DNA of 25,736 nucleotides from Gonium pectorale (Eukaryota; Chlorophyta; Chlorophyceae; Chlamydomonadales; Volvocaceae). Positions 10,325 through 21,600 of this stretch are shown here, in pieces. A program made the position numbers and the translations under genes. A model generated the notes under the pieces. The model was given only the letters and a program-made list of their open reading frames with translations, did no database searches and had not been told where the DNA came from. Position 1 is the first letter of the stretch. Every line of letters begins with the position of its first letter. Location: contig LSYV01000004.1 of the NCBI GenBank assembly GCA_001584585.1, forward strand, positions 2,925,289-2,951,024, in the 5' to 3' direction.

Positions 10325-13300
10325 ATGGCCCCACGTACGGTCCCTTCTGTGCACACACTGCCCACCCAGGCCGCCAACGGCACCACAACAGAGCAGGCCA
10401 AGGCACCCCGGGTACGCGTCGTGGCTGGGGGGCAGAGGGGCCCGATGACGGCCGAGAAGGTGGCCATCCTCGAGGCGCATCGGCACGTGATGCGCCGGCA
10501 GCTGGCGGTAGCTCTGGTGCTGGCAGATGCGGGCGCCGTCGGCGCTCAGGCGGCCACTACGTCTGAGACGGAGACCCTTACAATGCTGGAGCACCTCCAG
10601 AAGCAGCTGGCGGAAAGGGATGCCAAGATCTCGAGCATGGGGTCGCAGGTGCGGCTCATGGTGCCAGGGTCAGCCCCGGAACCTCACTCTGGGGTTGCAC
10701 CCGTTGTGTGGGTTCCAGCAGTCTAGCCGAGACTGAACGGGCGACGTGATTATAAACATGTATGACCCCCTTGCCGTTTATCTGCCGTGCCCGCTGTTGG
10801 TGCGCCCGCAGCTGGCGGCACTGCAAGCAGAGTGCTCCTCCCTGACCGCCGCGCTGGCGGGGCAGGAGGCGGATGCGGCGTTCCTGGAGGCGGAGGCGGC
10901 AGTGGCGCGGGCGGCGACGGAGGCGCGGGTGGGTGATGGGGCCACGCCTAAGCTGAGGCGCACGCCGTGCGTTGGCCGGGGGATTTAACGCATATAACTT
11001 GTGCCGTTTTAGCGACCGCACTCCAGCGCACATATATGCACAATAAGCTGCATATGCGGTTAGTACGCCTCGAGCTCTTCACGCCCGCACATTGCGTACG
11101 CTGCAACAAATCACGTAACTTCCCTGCCCGTTCCCATGCGTGCCTGCCCGTCAGGTGACCGCGCTTCAGTCCCAGTTGCAACAGGCGGAAGAGGCCTGCA
11201 ACGCAAAGACTGCTGCCTGCGCCATCCTCGAGGCGAGCCTTTTCGCGGCGCGGCGGCAGCTGGCGGCTGCCAGGGCGCTGGCGGAGGCGGGCGTCTGCGC
11301 GTCCCAGGCGGCTCAGGAAGCGGAGGCGGCCGCGGAGGCGTCACAGTCGCGGGTGGTGGCGGCACAGGTGGAGGCTGGCGAGCAGGCGACCATTATGGAG
11401 CACATGCAACGTCAGGTGTGAGCTGTTCGATGCAGAAGACCGCACACACGCGTATACACGGTCTCCTTCCTTGCTCACAGCCTGCCTTGGGCACGCTACC
11501 GTATTCGCATATATATCGTGTTTACACGGTTTAGGCCCCCCGGCGAGCGAGCTCGTGTGCCTCTTGTGCATGCGCTGTCGCCGTGTGCCGCCTGCGGTAC
11601 GCTTTTCATCACTGCCTTGCCATGAGCCTGTATCTATGACGGGCGCGGAGGAAGCCCGCCATCGACACAGGCTCATGGCAAGGCAGTAATGAAAAGGCAG
11701 GGAGTACGCCGTCTTCTTTTGGAAGAGGGACGCCACGGGTTTGACGCCGTTCCTGTTCTACCCGTGCCGTGTGTCCGCAGCTACGAGAGGCGTACGGCGA
11801 GTCGTTCGCCCTGTCGTCGGCGCTGGCGGAGGCCGAGGCCGAGGCGGAGTTTCTGGAGGTGGAGGCTGCTGTGGCCCGGGCGGCGGCTGAGCAGCAGGTG
11901 AGGGGTCCCGACATGGAGACAGCTTCCATGGGCTATCTCTTTGCAGCATCCCAAACATGTCAGGGAAGCCCTACGCTCACGGTACCCGCTCCCTAGTCTC
12001 TGCCAGAAACCTTCTTTGCGTGAATGTTCGGCCATACGGATGCCGGTACTCATGCCCCTCATCCCCTGATAAGGGCGGGGCGGGGCTCCCCTGCCGAGTA
12101 GCGGAGCAACCAAGAGACCAACAAGCTTGCAGCCGGTAATAAGTACGCAGCAGTGAAGTACCTGCCCCGCTGCCTCTTCCAGGTATCAGCCCTGAGCGCG
12201 GAACTCAGTTCAGCCAAGGAGGCTTGCACGGCAGCGATTGCAAAGTCGGCCCAACTAGAGGCGAGCCTCGTCGCGGCGCGGCGGCAGCTGGCGCCTGCCA
12301 AGGCGCTGGCGGCGGCCGGCGTCCGCGCGTCCCAGGCGGCTCAGGAGGCGGAGGCGGCCGCGGAGGCGTCACAGTCTGGGGCAGAGGCGCTGCAGATGGA
12401 GGTGGACGAGCAGGCGGCCATCATAGAACACATGCAACGTCAGGTGGGTAGTTGTTGGGCGCAGGCAAACACCCGAATATGTTCCGCATATGCAGCCTAC
12501 GGCCCCTCCCGCTGCACTCGCTCGCGTGCTTGTATGCGCGCTCTGTTATCAGGAGGTGCTTGCACCGCCATTCCCTCGCCTGTCTCTCCGAGGGCTTGTG
12601 GTCCAACCGGGCATGAAGCGCGCGGTTAACATTGAATACCTCGATGTAAGACCATAGATTAACGCAAGTCCTGTCTTTCCTGATTACATGCCCGCAGCTA
12701 CGAGAGGCGTACGGTGAGTCCTTCGCCCTGTCGTCGGCGCTGGCGGAGGCGGAGGCGGAGGAGGAGCTTCGGGAGGAGGAGGCTGCTGTGGCCCGGGCGG
12801 CGGCTGAGCAGCAGGTGAGGCATCCCGGCGTGGACACGTGCATCGCTCTTAAAGCATGGCCCCGGTACCTTAAGACCAACAAGTCAGGGGTGGATGGGCG
12901 GTCGCTTTATGCGTTGCTCGTGCACCTCATCCTCGGACGCGGTCGGCGCGTTTTGCCGAGTAGCCGCGCTTACAAGCAGCCCACAGCCGTGCTGTTTGTG
13001 GACAAAAAGTCCTCAGCAGCAAGGCCCCTGCCCCGACACCCTTCCAGGTCTCGGCCCTGCATGCCGAACTCATGACTGCCAAGGAGGCTTGCACGGCAGC
13101 AAATGCAAAGTGGACCCAACTTGAGGCGAGCCTCATCGCGGTGCGGCGGCAGCTGACGGCTGCTAAGGCGCTGGCGGAGGCGAGCATCCGCGCTGCCCAG
13201 GCGTCTCAGGAGGCGGAGGCGGCCGCCGTGGCGTCACAGTCCCGGGCAGAGGCGGCGGAGGCCCGAGCGGCGGCGTTGCAGTCGCAGGTCGATGAGCAAG

Positions 13301-13696
13301 CGGCCGCCTTTGGGCACATGGGGCGACAGGTGAGAGAAAGGGCAAGGAAAGCGAAGGAAACGCAGAATCACGACCATACAATGCGCTAAGTTGTCCGTTA
13401 TTTTTACACCAGTCACCATTCATGGTATTCACTTGCGTGTTCAGGAAGCGCTGACCCAGCTTCGGGATTCTGTGCCATGCCCGCAGCTTCGGGAGGTTTA
13501 CTGCGAGTGCCTCTCGCTGTCCTCTGCGCTGGCGGAGCGAGATGCCGACATGGAGTTCCTGGAGGCGGAGGCGCTGGTGGCGGAGCGGCGGCGGCCAGAG
13601 GCCGCGCCGGGCTCGCCCACAGTGCCCACGGTCTATGTTCAGCTTGACGGGGCAGTGAAGTGCCCAGCCACCCCGCCGCGGTACAGCATGGCCTGA
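10325..13696 (+). CDS. Repeat-built coiled-coil protein, function unknown
   Basis: Exons: 10325-10648, 10812-10928, 11155-11415, 11781-11897, 12183-12443, 12698-12814, 13048-13329, 13487-13696; 562 residues, every junction in phase 0. Two exon types alternate. Type A is 39 codons (LREAYGESFALSSALAEAE...AEQQ); type B is 87 codons (...LEASLVAARRQLAPAKALA...EHMQRQ). Exon 1 carries a divergent B, and the last exon is an A followed by a short Pro-rich tail ending YSMA. A plus B is 126 residues, exactly 18 heptads, and the last B has seven extra residues (EARAAAL region). The Ala/Glu/Gln/Leu-rich sequence with no proline or glycine runs predicts a continuous helix. I recognise no catalytic domain, signal peptide or membrane segment. 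A structural role is only a guess. ATG 10325 is the first in-frame ATG; an upstream exon cannot be excluded. Confidence 0.78.
10812..13696 (+). repeat. Tandem intragenic duplication of an A-B exon pair
   Basis: The A exons start at 10812, 11781, 12698 and 13487, and B exons at 11155, 12183 and 13048, so the genomic period shrinks from about 970 to 790 bp. A2 and A3 share ctacgagaggcgtacgg at the start and gctgagcagcaggtgagg across the donor. B1 and B2 end catgcaacgtcaggtg. Intron interiors are largely diverged, so exon identity is kept by selection, conversion or recency. Confidence 0.88.
11602..11696. repeat. Long near-perfect hairpin within an intron
   Basis: Arms of 30 nt (11602-11631 and 11667-11696) are reverse complements with a single mismatch: cttttcatcactgccttgcc continuing catgagcctgt. 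The 35-nt loop contains another small stem, cgggc (11640-11644) with gcccg (11654-11658). It lies in the intron 11416-11780 of the coiled-coil gene. The size and pairing suit a microRNA precursor or a small MITE-like element. No flanking target-site duplication is evident. Confidence 0.93.
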
Positions 13697-15340
13697 TCCG
13701 GCTGCAGCTCGACGCCTTGACATTCGCATATGTATTGTTTAGCGATGTAGGGATGGATGGCATTGAGACGCATCCACCCCGCCTGTTTGTACGGCATCAG
13801 CACTGTATTAGTACGGCATTAGGTGAGGCGGGAGCGCAGGTTGGCGCGGCGACAGCTCCCGGGGCGTCAGCGTTGACGCTCATCCCGAGGCAGATTGCCG
13901 CTGCAAGGGGGACGCATGCTGTTGCGGGTGTTTGCATGTGCGTTGTTGGTCGGGGTGTGGCTCGTTGATGCTTTGGAGGGTGCGTCGATGTGTGATGATA
14001 AGATGCGTAATGCGTGGCCTCAACTACCGGTTTTGCACGCATGGTTGGTGTCTGGCAACTGTGGATCTGTGGTTGAGCGCGCATACATCACCCACGCATC
14101 TGGCAACGAGACCTGGAAACGTTGAGTGTCTGTCCGTGGCATTGCAACGTACAGGACGTGCGTAAGGCCAGGCTGGGCTGGGCGCGTTATGACAATGGCG
14201 TAAGGTTGCAGGGGCAGGCAGGAGTGTCAGGGAAGAACGTGCGTTACGGAGCCATATGCATCGTGGCGATACGTATCGGTTGCGGTTGTGCAGGGTTAGT
14301 ATACCCGGCCTGGCTGACGCCTGCGTGTCACGAGATGCTGGTATGTTGCCGCACGGCGCTGCAGTACTGCATTACGTGCTGCAAGGCTGATCACTTACTC
14401 CAGCAGAGCTTCAAAGCCAAGCATGATTAGCTGAAGGACTCGAAGCAACAACGGCGATCTTGGCGGCGAACAAGCAGCAGAGGGCTGCGCGGCGAGGGAA
14501 GCGGATTCACGCATGGCACCTACCCGGCCGCTGCCATTGCAGGTCCGCTCCCGCAGTCCTAAGCACTCAGGCGGAGCAGCCATATCATCTCAGAAGCCCA
14601 CGGCGTGGCAAAACATATCGATTGGTGGTGGAAGCGGGCTGCCGCAGAAGGCCAAGGTCATGCCCTCCACCACCCGGCCCTCGAGCCAGTCAATCTGGGT
14701 CCCCGCACCAGCCACGAACCTCCCGCCCAGTATATGTTGGGTCCCCATCGCCCCCATAGCATATGTTGTGTGGCATCCCGTCCATGTCGGGTGCCGAATG
14801 TCGGGTGCCCATCATGTCTATGTCGGGTCTCGGTGCCCATCGCCCCCACGTCACATGTCGTTGTCACCAACCATGCCATCAGTGTCACTGGTGGCGCACT
14901 GCTCAGCTATGAGGCCTTGGGTCAGGCCATCAGTGAGTATTCACAAGTCGGGCACTCTACTGAACGGAGACACAGCGCACAGTACTCAAAACATGAATGT
15001 CCGCCCCCATTGCCCAGAGGTAGGCCGGACTGGTGTGGAGCTGCTGCGGGCAATCGGCTGCAAGCATACTCACCTCGGCGGCTGCTACCGTTGTCAAACA
15101 TGTCCATTATATTAATATGGATAGCGGTCATATTTGAATTTGATCTGGAAGCCTCCATTTTTTTGGTTGTTGCGCGCGGGACACGGTGTACCGAACATGT
15201 CGTACTTTTCCGCGCATAGGTGCTTCGCGCGCATTTTGCCATTCTACATTCATATCTACCGACACAGGTAGTACACCGGGCTGTGCACCGGGCTCAGCTG
15301 TGCGAAGTCCTAGCCTTTCGCTTCGATCTTGGGCTCCACG
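13697..15340. other. Intergenic region, probable long 3' UTR then calreticulin promoter
   Basis: From 13697 to about 14400 the strand is GT-rich and looks like an algal 3' UTR. From 14740 to 14870 there are degenerate repeats. An AT-rich patch (ttatattaatatgg, 15107-15120) lies 220 bp before the calreticulin ATG and may belong to its promoter. I find no supported gene in this 1.6-kb stretch. Confidence 0.5.
14730..14870. repeat. Degenerate minisatellite-like repeats
   Basis: Variants of tatgttgggt/tatgtcgggt and of gtgcccatcgcccccac recur several times. The longest pair is ggtccccatcgcccccatag near 14740 and ggtgcccatcgcccccacgt near 14832. The sequence is not coding in any convincing frame. 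Confidence 0.6.
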
Positions 15341-18084
15341 ATGAAGTGGGCCGTGCTCTTTGCCGCCCTTGTGGTGGCAGCGTCTGCAGAGGTCTACTTC
15401 AAGGAGACCTTCGATGGTAAGGAGCACCGCTGGCGGGAGGAGCGAAGAAAGAGTGCCGATCTAGATGTTTCTGGGCCGGGACCCCGATGCAGACTCTTGG
15501 GCCGATCGCTGGACCAAGTCCTCGTGGAAGCAGTCCGATGGCTCTGCTGGCGACTTCAAGCTGACCGCTGGCAAGTGGTATGGCGACGAGGAGGCCGACA
15601 AGGGCATCCAGACGGGCCCGGACTCGAAGTTCTTCGCCACGTACGCGAAGCTGGACAAGGTCTTCGACAACACCGGCAAGGACACTGTTGTGCAGGTTGG
15701 TTCAATTGCGCTGTGCTTGAGCAGCGGAGTGCCCTCTCATCGGCCGTGTGCTCGTTCCCGCGCAGTTCTCCGTCAAGCATGAGCAGGACCTGGACTGCGG
15801 CGGTGGCTACATCAAGGTGGTGCCCGCCTCCAGGTACGCGCACTCTGGCTGGCCAGTGGGGTGAGCGGGTGGCGACGTTGTGGGTTTCGCTTTTCCCGCG
15901 CAGCGAGTCCCAGATGGAGGCCTTCGGCGGCGAGACCCCCTACTCGATCATGTTCGGCCCCGATATCTGCGGCTACGGCACCCGCAAGATTCACGTGATC
16001 CTTACCTACAAGGGTAAGAACTACCTGATCAAGAAGGACCTGAAGGCGGAGACCGACCAGCTCACCCACGTGTACACCCTGGTCATCTCTTCGGACAACA
16101 CCTACAAGGTGCGTGGCCCCGCTGTTCCGGGCTATCTAGCTTCCTGCTGATAACCTTGCGGTAACACTGGCTCCTCACTGTTGTTTCCCCGATGGTACTT
16201 GGTGCTCTGCTGCTTTGCGACATCCTTGGCTTCAGCTTTATGGTCACATTCGAGCCTCCCCAATCTATGCCTCAGGTCCTCGTCGACCTGAAGGAGGTTG
16301 CCTCGGGCTCTCTCTTCGAGGACTGGGACATGCTGCCCCCTAAGACCATCAAGGTGCGGCGTGGACGCTGTCCTGGGTGGGCTGTCGCATGGAGCATGGC
16401 GCGCACAGCTCGAGCTTTACCCGATCCCTCAAGACGGGCGTGCATGGCACGTCGTTCGTCACGCGGCGTCCATGGCAACGCGAGCGATTGATGCATTGAT
16501 TGGGCCGGCCTGGTGAAATGTGCACACGCATGCAGGTTCTGTGCAGATCGGACGTGCCGGGCATGTGATATCTGCAGCCCTTGGAATGTGCTCCACGTGC
16601 ATGATTGGGACTTCCCTGGGAGGGCTACCCGGTTTGGGCTTGGCATGCGGACGAATGTGCAATGAGCTACTGCACTGCTGTGCTACTGCACATTGCTTCT
16701 CGGGGAGCACCGTCCACCTTTGAATTCCCCGTGTTGTTTTCACCGCCTCCGGATCGCCATGTCCTTTACATCACGGCTGTTTTAATTGGACCCCCGTTCA
16801 GTAGTTGTAGCATCGGCCTCCCTTCATAACTCGCGTCTCCAGGACCCCAAGGCCAAGAAGCCTGAGGACTGGGATGAGCGCGAGGAGATTGCTGATCCCG
16901 AGGACAAGAAGCCCGAGGGTTGGGACGATATCCCCGCCACCATCCCCGACAAGGAGGCCAAGAAGCCTGAGGACTGGGACGATGAGGAGGACGGCACCTG
17001 GGAGGCGCCCATGATCCCCAACCCCGAGTACAAGGGTGAGTTCCAGGATCCAAGGGTTTTACGCCCGTGGCAAGCGCTGCTTCAATGAATGATTGTAGAT
17101 GTTGGGACAGATGAGGAAGATTATCATCAAATTCAACGCGTGGCAGAACCAGGCGGGCAAGCGTACTTGTACGGCATACTCGTGTCGTAGTTGACTGGCC
17201 AAGGGCCCTCGTTTGGTAGGGGTCACAAACGTACGCTTCGGCACCCGACTGAAGAACAAAACCCCCAAAACGTGTATGCAGGTGAGTGGAAGCCGAAGAT
17301 GATCAAGAACCCTGCCTACAAGGGCATCTGGGTTGCGCCTGACATTGACAACCCCGAGTACAAGCACGACGACACCCTCTACAACTTCAAGGACCTCAAG
17401 TTTGTCGGCTTCGAGCTCTGGCAGGTGAGCAGCTAAGGCGTTGGTGGGGACCGATGCGCACATGCTGAGGTATACCGCTGTGGGATCGTATCGCTTCCCC
17501 GCAATGTTTGCATGACTGGCTCACCACCCATCGTGGTCTGTCCCACAGGTTAAGTCGGGCTCGATCTTCGACAACATCATTGTCACTGATGACCTCGACA
17601 CCGCCAAGGCCTTCGCTGAGGAGACCTGGGGCAAGAGCAAGGATGCTGAGAAGGAGATGATGGAGAAGGTGGGTTGCTATACAGGGGGGGCAGAGTTGGG
17701 TTTGTGTCCGGTGACTGGGGCCGTTCTTTCTGGGCTGAAGACTTCAAACACCTAAACACTGCATACATGGGTGAGACTCCGTGCGCAACAAGTGCTCAGC
17801 TTTCATGGGAAAGCGTTGCAAACCCGTACTCAACCCGTGCTCGGGAGTTGCACTGCGAGGCCCCATCTCAATTCGCCACTTGGTACACATCCGTGTGGTA
17901 AACGTTCCATCCCCGCCGCCTACAGGCCAAGAAGGAGGAGGCGGAGAAGAACACCCCGCCGCCCGCCGCCGCCGGCTCGGAGGACAGCGAGGGCGATGAC
18001 GACGACGAGTACGAGGACAAGGAGGAGCCCTCGGCCACCGGCTCGATTGAGATCCCCAAGGAGGACGGGCATGACGAGCTGTAA
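15341..18084 (+). CDS. CRT: Calreticulin, ER luminal Ca2+-binding lectin chaperone
   Basis: Exons: 15341-15416, 15493-15695, 15766-15833, 15904-16108, 16276-16353, 16843-17035, 17282-17424, 17549-17668, 17926-18084; 414 residues, all phases consistent, normal family length. Residues 1-16 are a signal peptide ([16 protein letters not shown]). The N/lectin domain has both calreticulin signatures, [16 protein letters not shown] (97-112) and IMFGPDICG (131-139), with the C104-C138 disulfide pair and the sugar-site residues Y108, K110 and Y129. The P-domain has three type-1 repeats of the KPEDWDE kind and three type-2 repeats ([44 protein letters not shown]). [14 protein letters not shown] closes the lectin fold. 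An acidic tail follows, and HDEL retrieves the protein to the ER. It folds monoglucosylated glycoproteins and buffers ER calcium. The ATG at 15341 is fixed by the signal peptide. Confidence 0.97.
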
Positions 18085-18413
18085 AGCACTCGTGTGAATG
18101 CGCAGCAGGATGTGGCTGGGTAGCAGCATCTAGATTGGCAGGCATTAGGATGTGCTTACGAACGACCTTCGTACAAACCTGACTGGAGGAGGGTCTCCGC
18201 GTGAGGAGGCTCTGTTCGACGAGCGTGACCCCACGGACCCCATGCGGACATCGAGCGAGAGTGGCAGTGTGGGCGGAATCCGGGTTGACCGGAGAGCGCT
18301 TAGGTAGAAATTTGACACGTTAGGCCTCTAGGCAGGATGCGGTGTGAGCAGTGCGCTCGCACCCAGCAATCAAGCGCTCCGGGTTGACCCGCACAACCAC
18401 GCGTGCGCATCTT

Positions 18414-18418
18414 TGTAA
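18414..18418 (+). terminator. TGTAA polyadenylation signal of calreticulin
   Basis: TGTAA is the usual poly(A) signal in Chlamydomonas-type algae. This copy lies 330 bp after the stop codon, a normal 3' UTR length. Another TGTAA overlaps the stop codon itself (18080-18084) and is too early to be the main one. Confidence 0.6.
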
Positions 18419-18534
18419 GGCTCTTGCCTTCAATGTCCCGCTGCGGTCTGACCTGCCTTGTTAGCTGCGAAGTGGCTCCTTGGACTATCGACCCGGCATC
18501 ATAAATTACGACGCGGTTCCGGAGGTCGGTTCGG

Positions 18535-18539
18535 TATAA
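18535..18539 (+). promoter_or_regulatory. TATA-like element upstream of the 18623 gene
   Basis: The sequence ggtataag is placed about 85 bp before the proposed ATG at 18623, allowing a start site near 18565 and a short 5' UTR. Confidence 0.4.
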
Positions 18540-18622
18540 GACGACGGCTTGCACACGCCTTCGCATTGCTGCGTACAGTTACGTCTTGACAAATTCTACC
18601 CCAGCACAAAACAATATCCCCA

Positions 18623-21600
18623 ATGCATATCCCAAAAAGTACACTTTCCGCAGCTGGCGCGCATCACCAGCTTTGTACCGTGCCCTCAACGAGGCTCGCT
18701 CGACAGCGACGCCGAGTCAACAAAGCAACGCCTTGCAACGCCTTGCAGCGGGAGGACCCCAAGGTAGTCCGGTCGAGATCGGAGGTTCTTAATGTTGTCA
18801 TCGACGTCTGCGTTCCGGCCCTATCATCCCCGTCTTCCACGACCTACTGCACGGTCCCGTCAAAGCACTGTACCGAACCTCGTCCATTTGTAGCTTCTTG
18901 GGTAAAAGCCGTCAAGAGCGACCCGCGGGTCGGCGCAGGTCACGTTGCCGGAATGCGAACCCTCCCTGCCCTTGACCCGCGCCCGCGTGCAGCTTGGCTC
19001 CAGCGGCTTCGGCCGGGAGACCCGCGACACGTCGGGCGTTGACATGGGCGTGATGCCCACGTCCGCATCCTTCCCCGACACGGCATCGTCACGCGACACG
19101 GGCCGCGGACACAACCCGGTAAGCAGCTCATCATAGCGCGCAGCCTCGCGAGGGCCACCACCCGGTGATGGTCCTTTCTCCGCCTTAGCGAAACCCCCTG
19201 ATTCCAACGCGACCCCTTGTGGTGTCAAGCTTGATTCGGCCCTAAGTGTGCGCCCCGATTGCTGCCAACGTTGTGTTGGTGCCCGTTCTGCATTCTGCAT
19301 TCCGGTATTCACCCCGCACAGGCGGGCCACCAACAGCTGCACGACACCTCCGGCGTGGACCTTGGCGTGGTCCCCGTGTACGGCACGTACGAGCAGCCTG
19401 GGGGCGGGAGCGCTGGGGCCGGCGACGAGCCGGGGCTGCAGCCGCCGGGCGCACCGCCCGAGGCGAGGAAGGTGCGTTGCTGCGTGGGACGGTCTGGTGG
19501 ACGGGACGGAGGTGCGCGGTGAGCGTCACGTGTGTCGCAGGTGGCGTGGCGCTAGGAGGTTTCGGGCCGTTGGGAGTCCTGCCATGTCGACTTGCGTGCT
19601 TTCTGTGACACCAAGGGGTAGTGGCACCTTCCGTGAATATGCGCGGTGCGGGCTCTCACACGTGCGATCAGGCCCTCAATTCCGGCCTCGCTGCCGCGCG
19701 CCTCCGCTCCCGCCTCCGCTCCCGCCTCCGCTCCCGCCTCCGCTCCCGCCTCCGCTCCCGCCTCCGCTCCCGCCTCCGCTCCCGCCTCCGCATCCGGCTT
19801 CCTCCGCACGCCGGTAACTCCACCTCCTCCTCGTGGTGGCTGTTTCGCCCGCGCCGTCGCGCCGCCGCTGTGCCGTGCTCAGCGCTGCGCCGCGCTGCAG
19901 AGCACCCTGGACATCACCGAGGCCGACGTGGCCCTGGGCATGGAACTGCACCACCTGTTCCCGCCGGGGACGGGGCCGGAGGGACTGCAGGCGAGCAGCC
20001 GCGCCGTCACAAGCAACCGCCGCGAACCAACCACATAACCAACATTGTACCCGACTGCCAACTCCTCGACTGGCTCGAGTTGACGAAGCTGTGATAAACC
20101 CCATTGCACACCCCACGCCTCCGCGCATCGTCAGTCGTCCTGTCAATAAAGCTTTAGCTTAAGCCGGGTGTGGTATAAAAGCGTGAGGAGCGTGCTGCGT
20201 GGGTGGACACTCTAGCATGCGTGGCGCCCTTTCCATACTGCCTCGCACGCCCGCAGGTGCTGCGCCGGCTGGAGGAGGTGGTGCCCGCCGACATCGACCA
20301 GGCTCGCGGTCTGGGGCCCGAGCAGGTGGGTGGTGCGGGCGGTGGGTGGGCCCCGCGCTGCCGCTGCTCTTCTTTGAGCCGCTCTCCGCATTCGCCGTGG
20401 TATGCTTGCGCTGCGCCGCCGCGTTGGACGTCCAAAGGGGCTCAGCGCACAGTCCCTTGGCTGCAACCCCTGCAACCCTAGCTAAATCACGCAGTGAGCG
20501 TCACCCCTCTCCCCCCCGCCGGCAGGGTGAGGACTTTGCGCCGCCCGGCACCTCACCCCTCGACCAGCCGCACCACGGAGACGGCAGCCGCGGCCCCACC
20601 GGCGCCGAACGGGACGAGGAATACCGGCTAGGCGGCGGCGGTGGTGGCGGTAGCGGCTCCGGCGGCGGCGCTGCGAACGCGAGCCTGTTGAGCAGCGGCC
20701 TGTGGGGTCCCTCCGCAACCGGTGGGGGTACCGGGCGGTCGGCACGCGGCGCCGGCGCCGGCGCCGGCGGCGGTGGCGCCGGCGGCAGCGGCATTGGCGC
20801 CTCCATCGACGGCGACGCGTACACGGGCCGCATGGACGCGCGGCACCCCGCCGCCTGGAACCCGGCCCACCCCTCGACGCTGTCGGCGCGGGAGCACGGC
20901 TTCGGCAGCGAGGCGCAGGTGCGACAGCTGGGCTGGGCGCCTGGGGGCCCTGGAGCCCCTGGGGCTGATGCTGGGTCGGGAGCCCCGCGGCCGCAGGGTT
21001 ATAAGAGGGATGTACGGCTGGCGAGGCACCTACCGGCATAACCCTAAACTCACCCACCCGCACAGTCGGAGTCGAGCCCGGTCTTGAACGCCCATGCATC
21101 ATTCCCCAGCGCGGCAAGGTGGCGGCTCGCACTGCCTGTTCGGCTCCGCCCCCCCATCTGTCCGGCTCCCGACCTCACATCGTGCGATGCCGCGCCCGCC
21201 GCTGCCGCTGCTGCTGCTGCAGGTGCGGGAGGTGGAGGCGCGCATCACGGGCGGCAGCTACAACACCGGCGCCGTGCTGTCCCACCCGGAGGGAGCCTAC
21301 CGGCCGGGCGCCCCGGGCCAGGCGGCCGCGCGCCCCACGCAGCCGCCGCAACAGCCGCAGCCGCCGCTGCCGCGCGCCGCCGCCTCTCCGCGCTACCGCG
21401 GCCACCTGGCGGCGGACGCCCGCACGGCTGCGTGGCTGGGATCACTCAGCGAGGTGGGAGGGGGCCGTGGGGCTGTGGACAGGCGGGCCCGAATCAGGTT
21501 GTTGCGCGGGGTGGGCGAGGGACGATAGAAAGCAGTATAAAAATGCCTTGCAACCCGAGGGCTGAGGGGCTGTAGGTGAATGGGAAATGACTAGATGATT

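Larger units (their letters stand above)
18085..18622. other. Intergenic: calreticulin 3' UTR and promoter of the next gene
   Basis: This 540-bp gap has no convincing ORF. It contains the TGTAA signal at 18414-18418 and a TATA-like element at 18535-18539, so the transcript boundary is probably near 18440-18520. Confidence 0.55.

Noticed and set aside
13391..13486. Extension of the last coiled-coil exon upstream through an open frame
   Set aside because: The frame is open through the intron by chance. The acceptor cccgcag at 13486 matches the start of the other three A exons exactly. An alternative acceptor at 13443 remains possible for a minor isoform.
13916..14125. A 69-residue ORF starting MLLRVFACALLVGVWLVDA that looks like a secreted small protein
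   Set aside because: It lies in GT-rich DNA just after the coiled-coil gene, where a long 3' UTR is expected. The codons lack the third-position GC bias of true exons, and GT-rich UTRs readily give Leu/Val-rich pseudo signal peptides.
14590..14760. Minus-strand reading with GRFVAGAGTQIDWLEGRVVEGM, recalling the GRVVEGM of cyclophilins
   Set aside because: The likeness is limited to seven residues. The cyclophilin hallmarks FHRIIP and SQFFICT are absent, and the upstream part is repeat DNA.
19552..19809. Minus-strand ORF with AEAGAEAGAEAG repeats, and matching plus-strand ORFs
   Set aside because: It is only the translation of the 12-bp intronic minisatellite, open in every frame because the unit is a multiple of three.
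20482..21132. Long minus-strand ORFs rich in Arg, Pro and Gly opposite the 20526-20918 exon
   Set aside because: These are shadows of a GC-rich exon. The plus strand has the splice sites and consistent phases.
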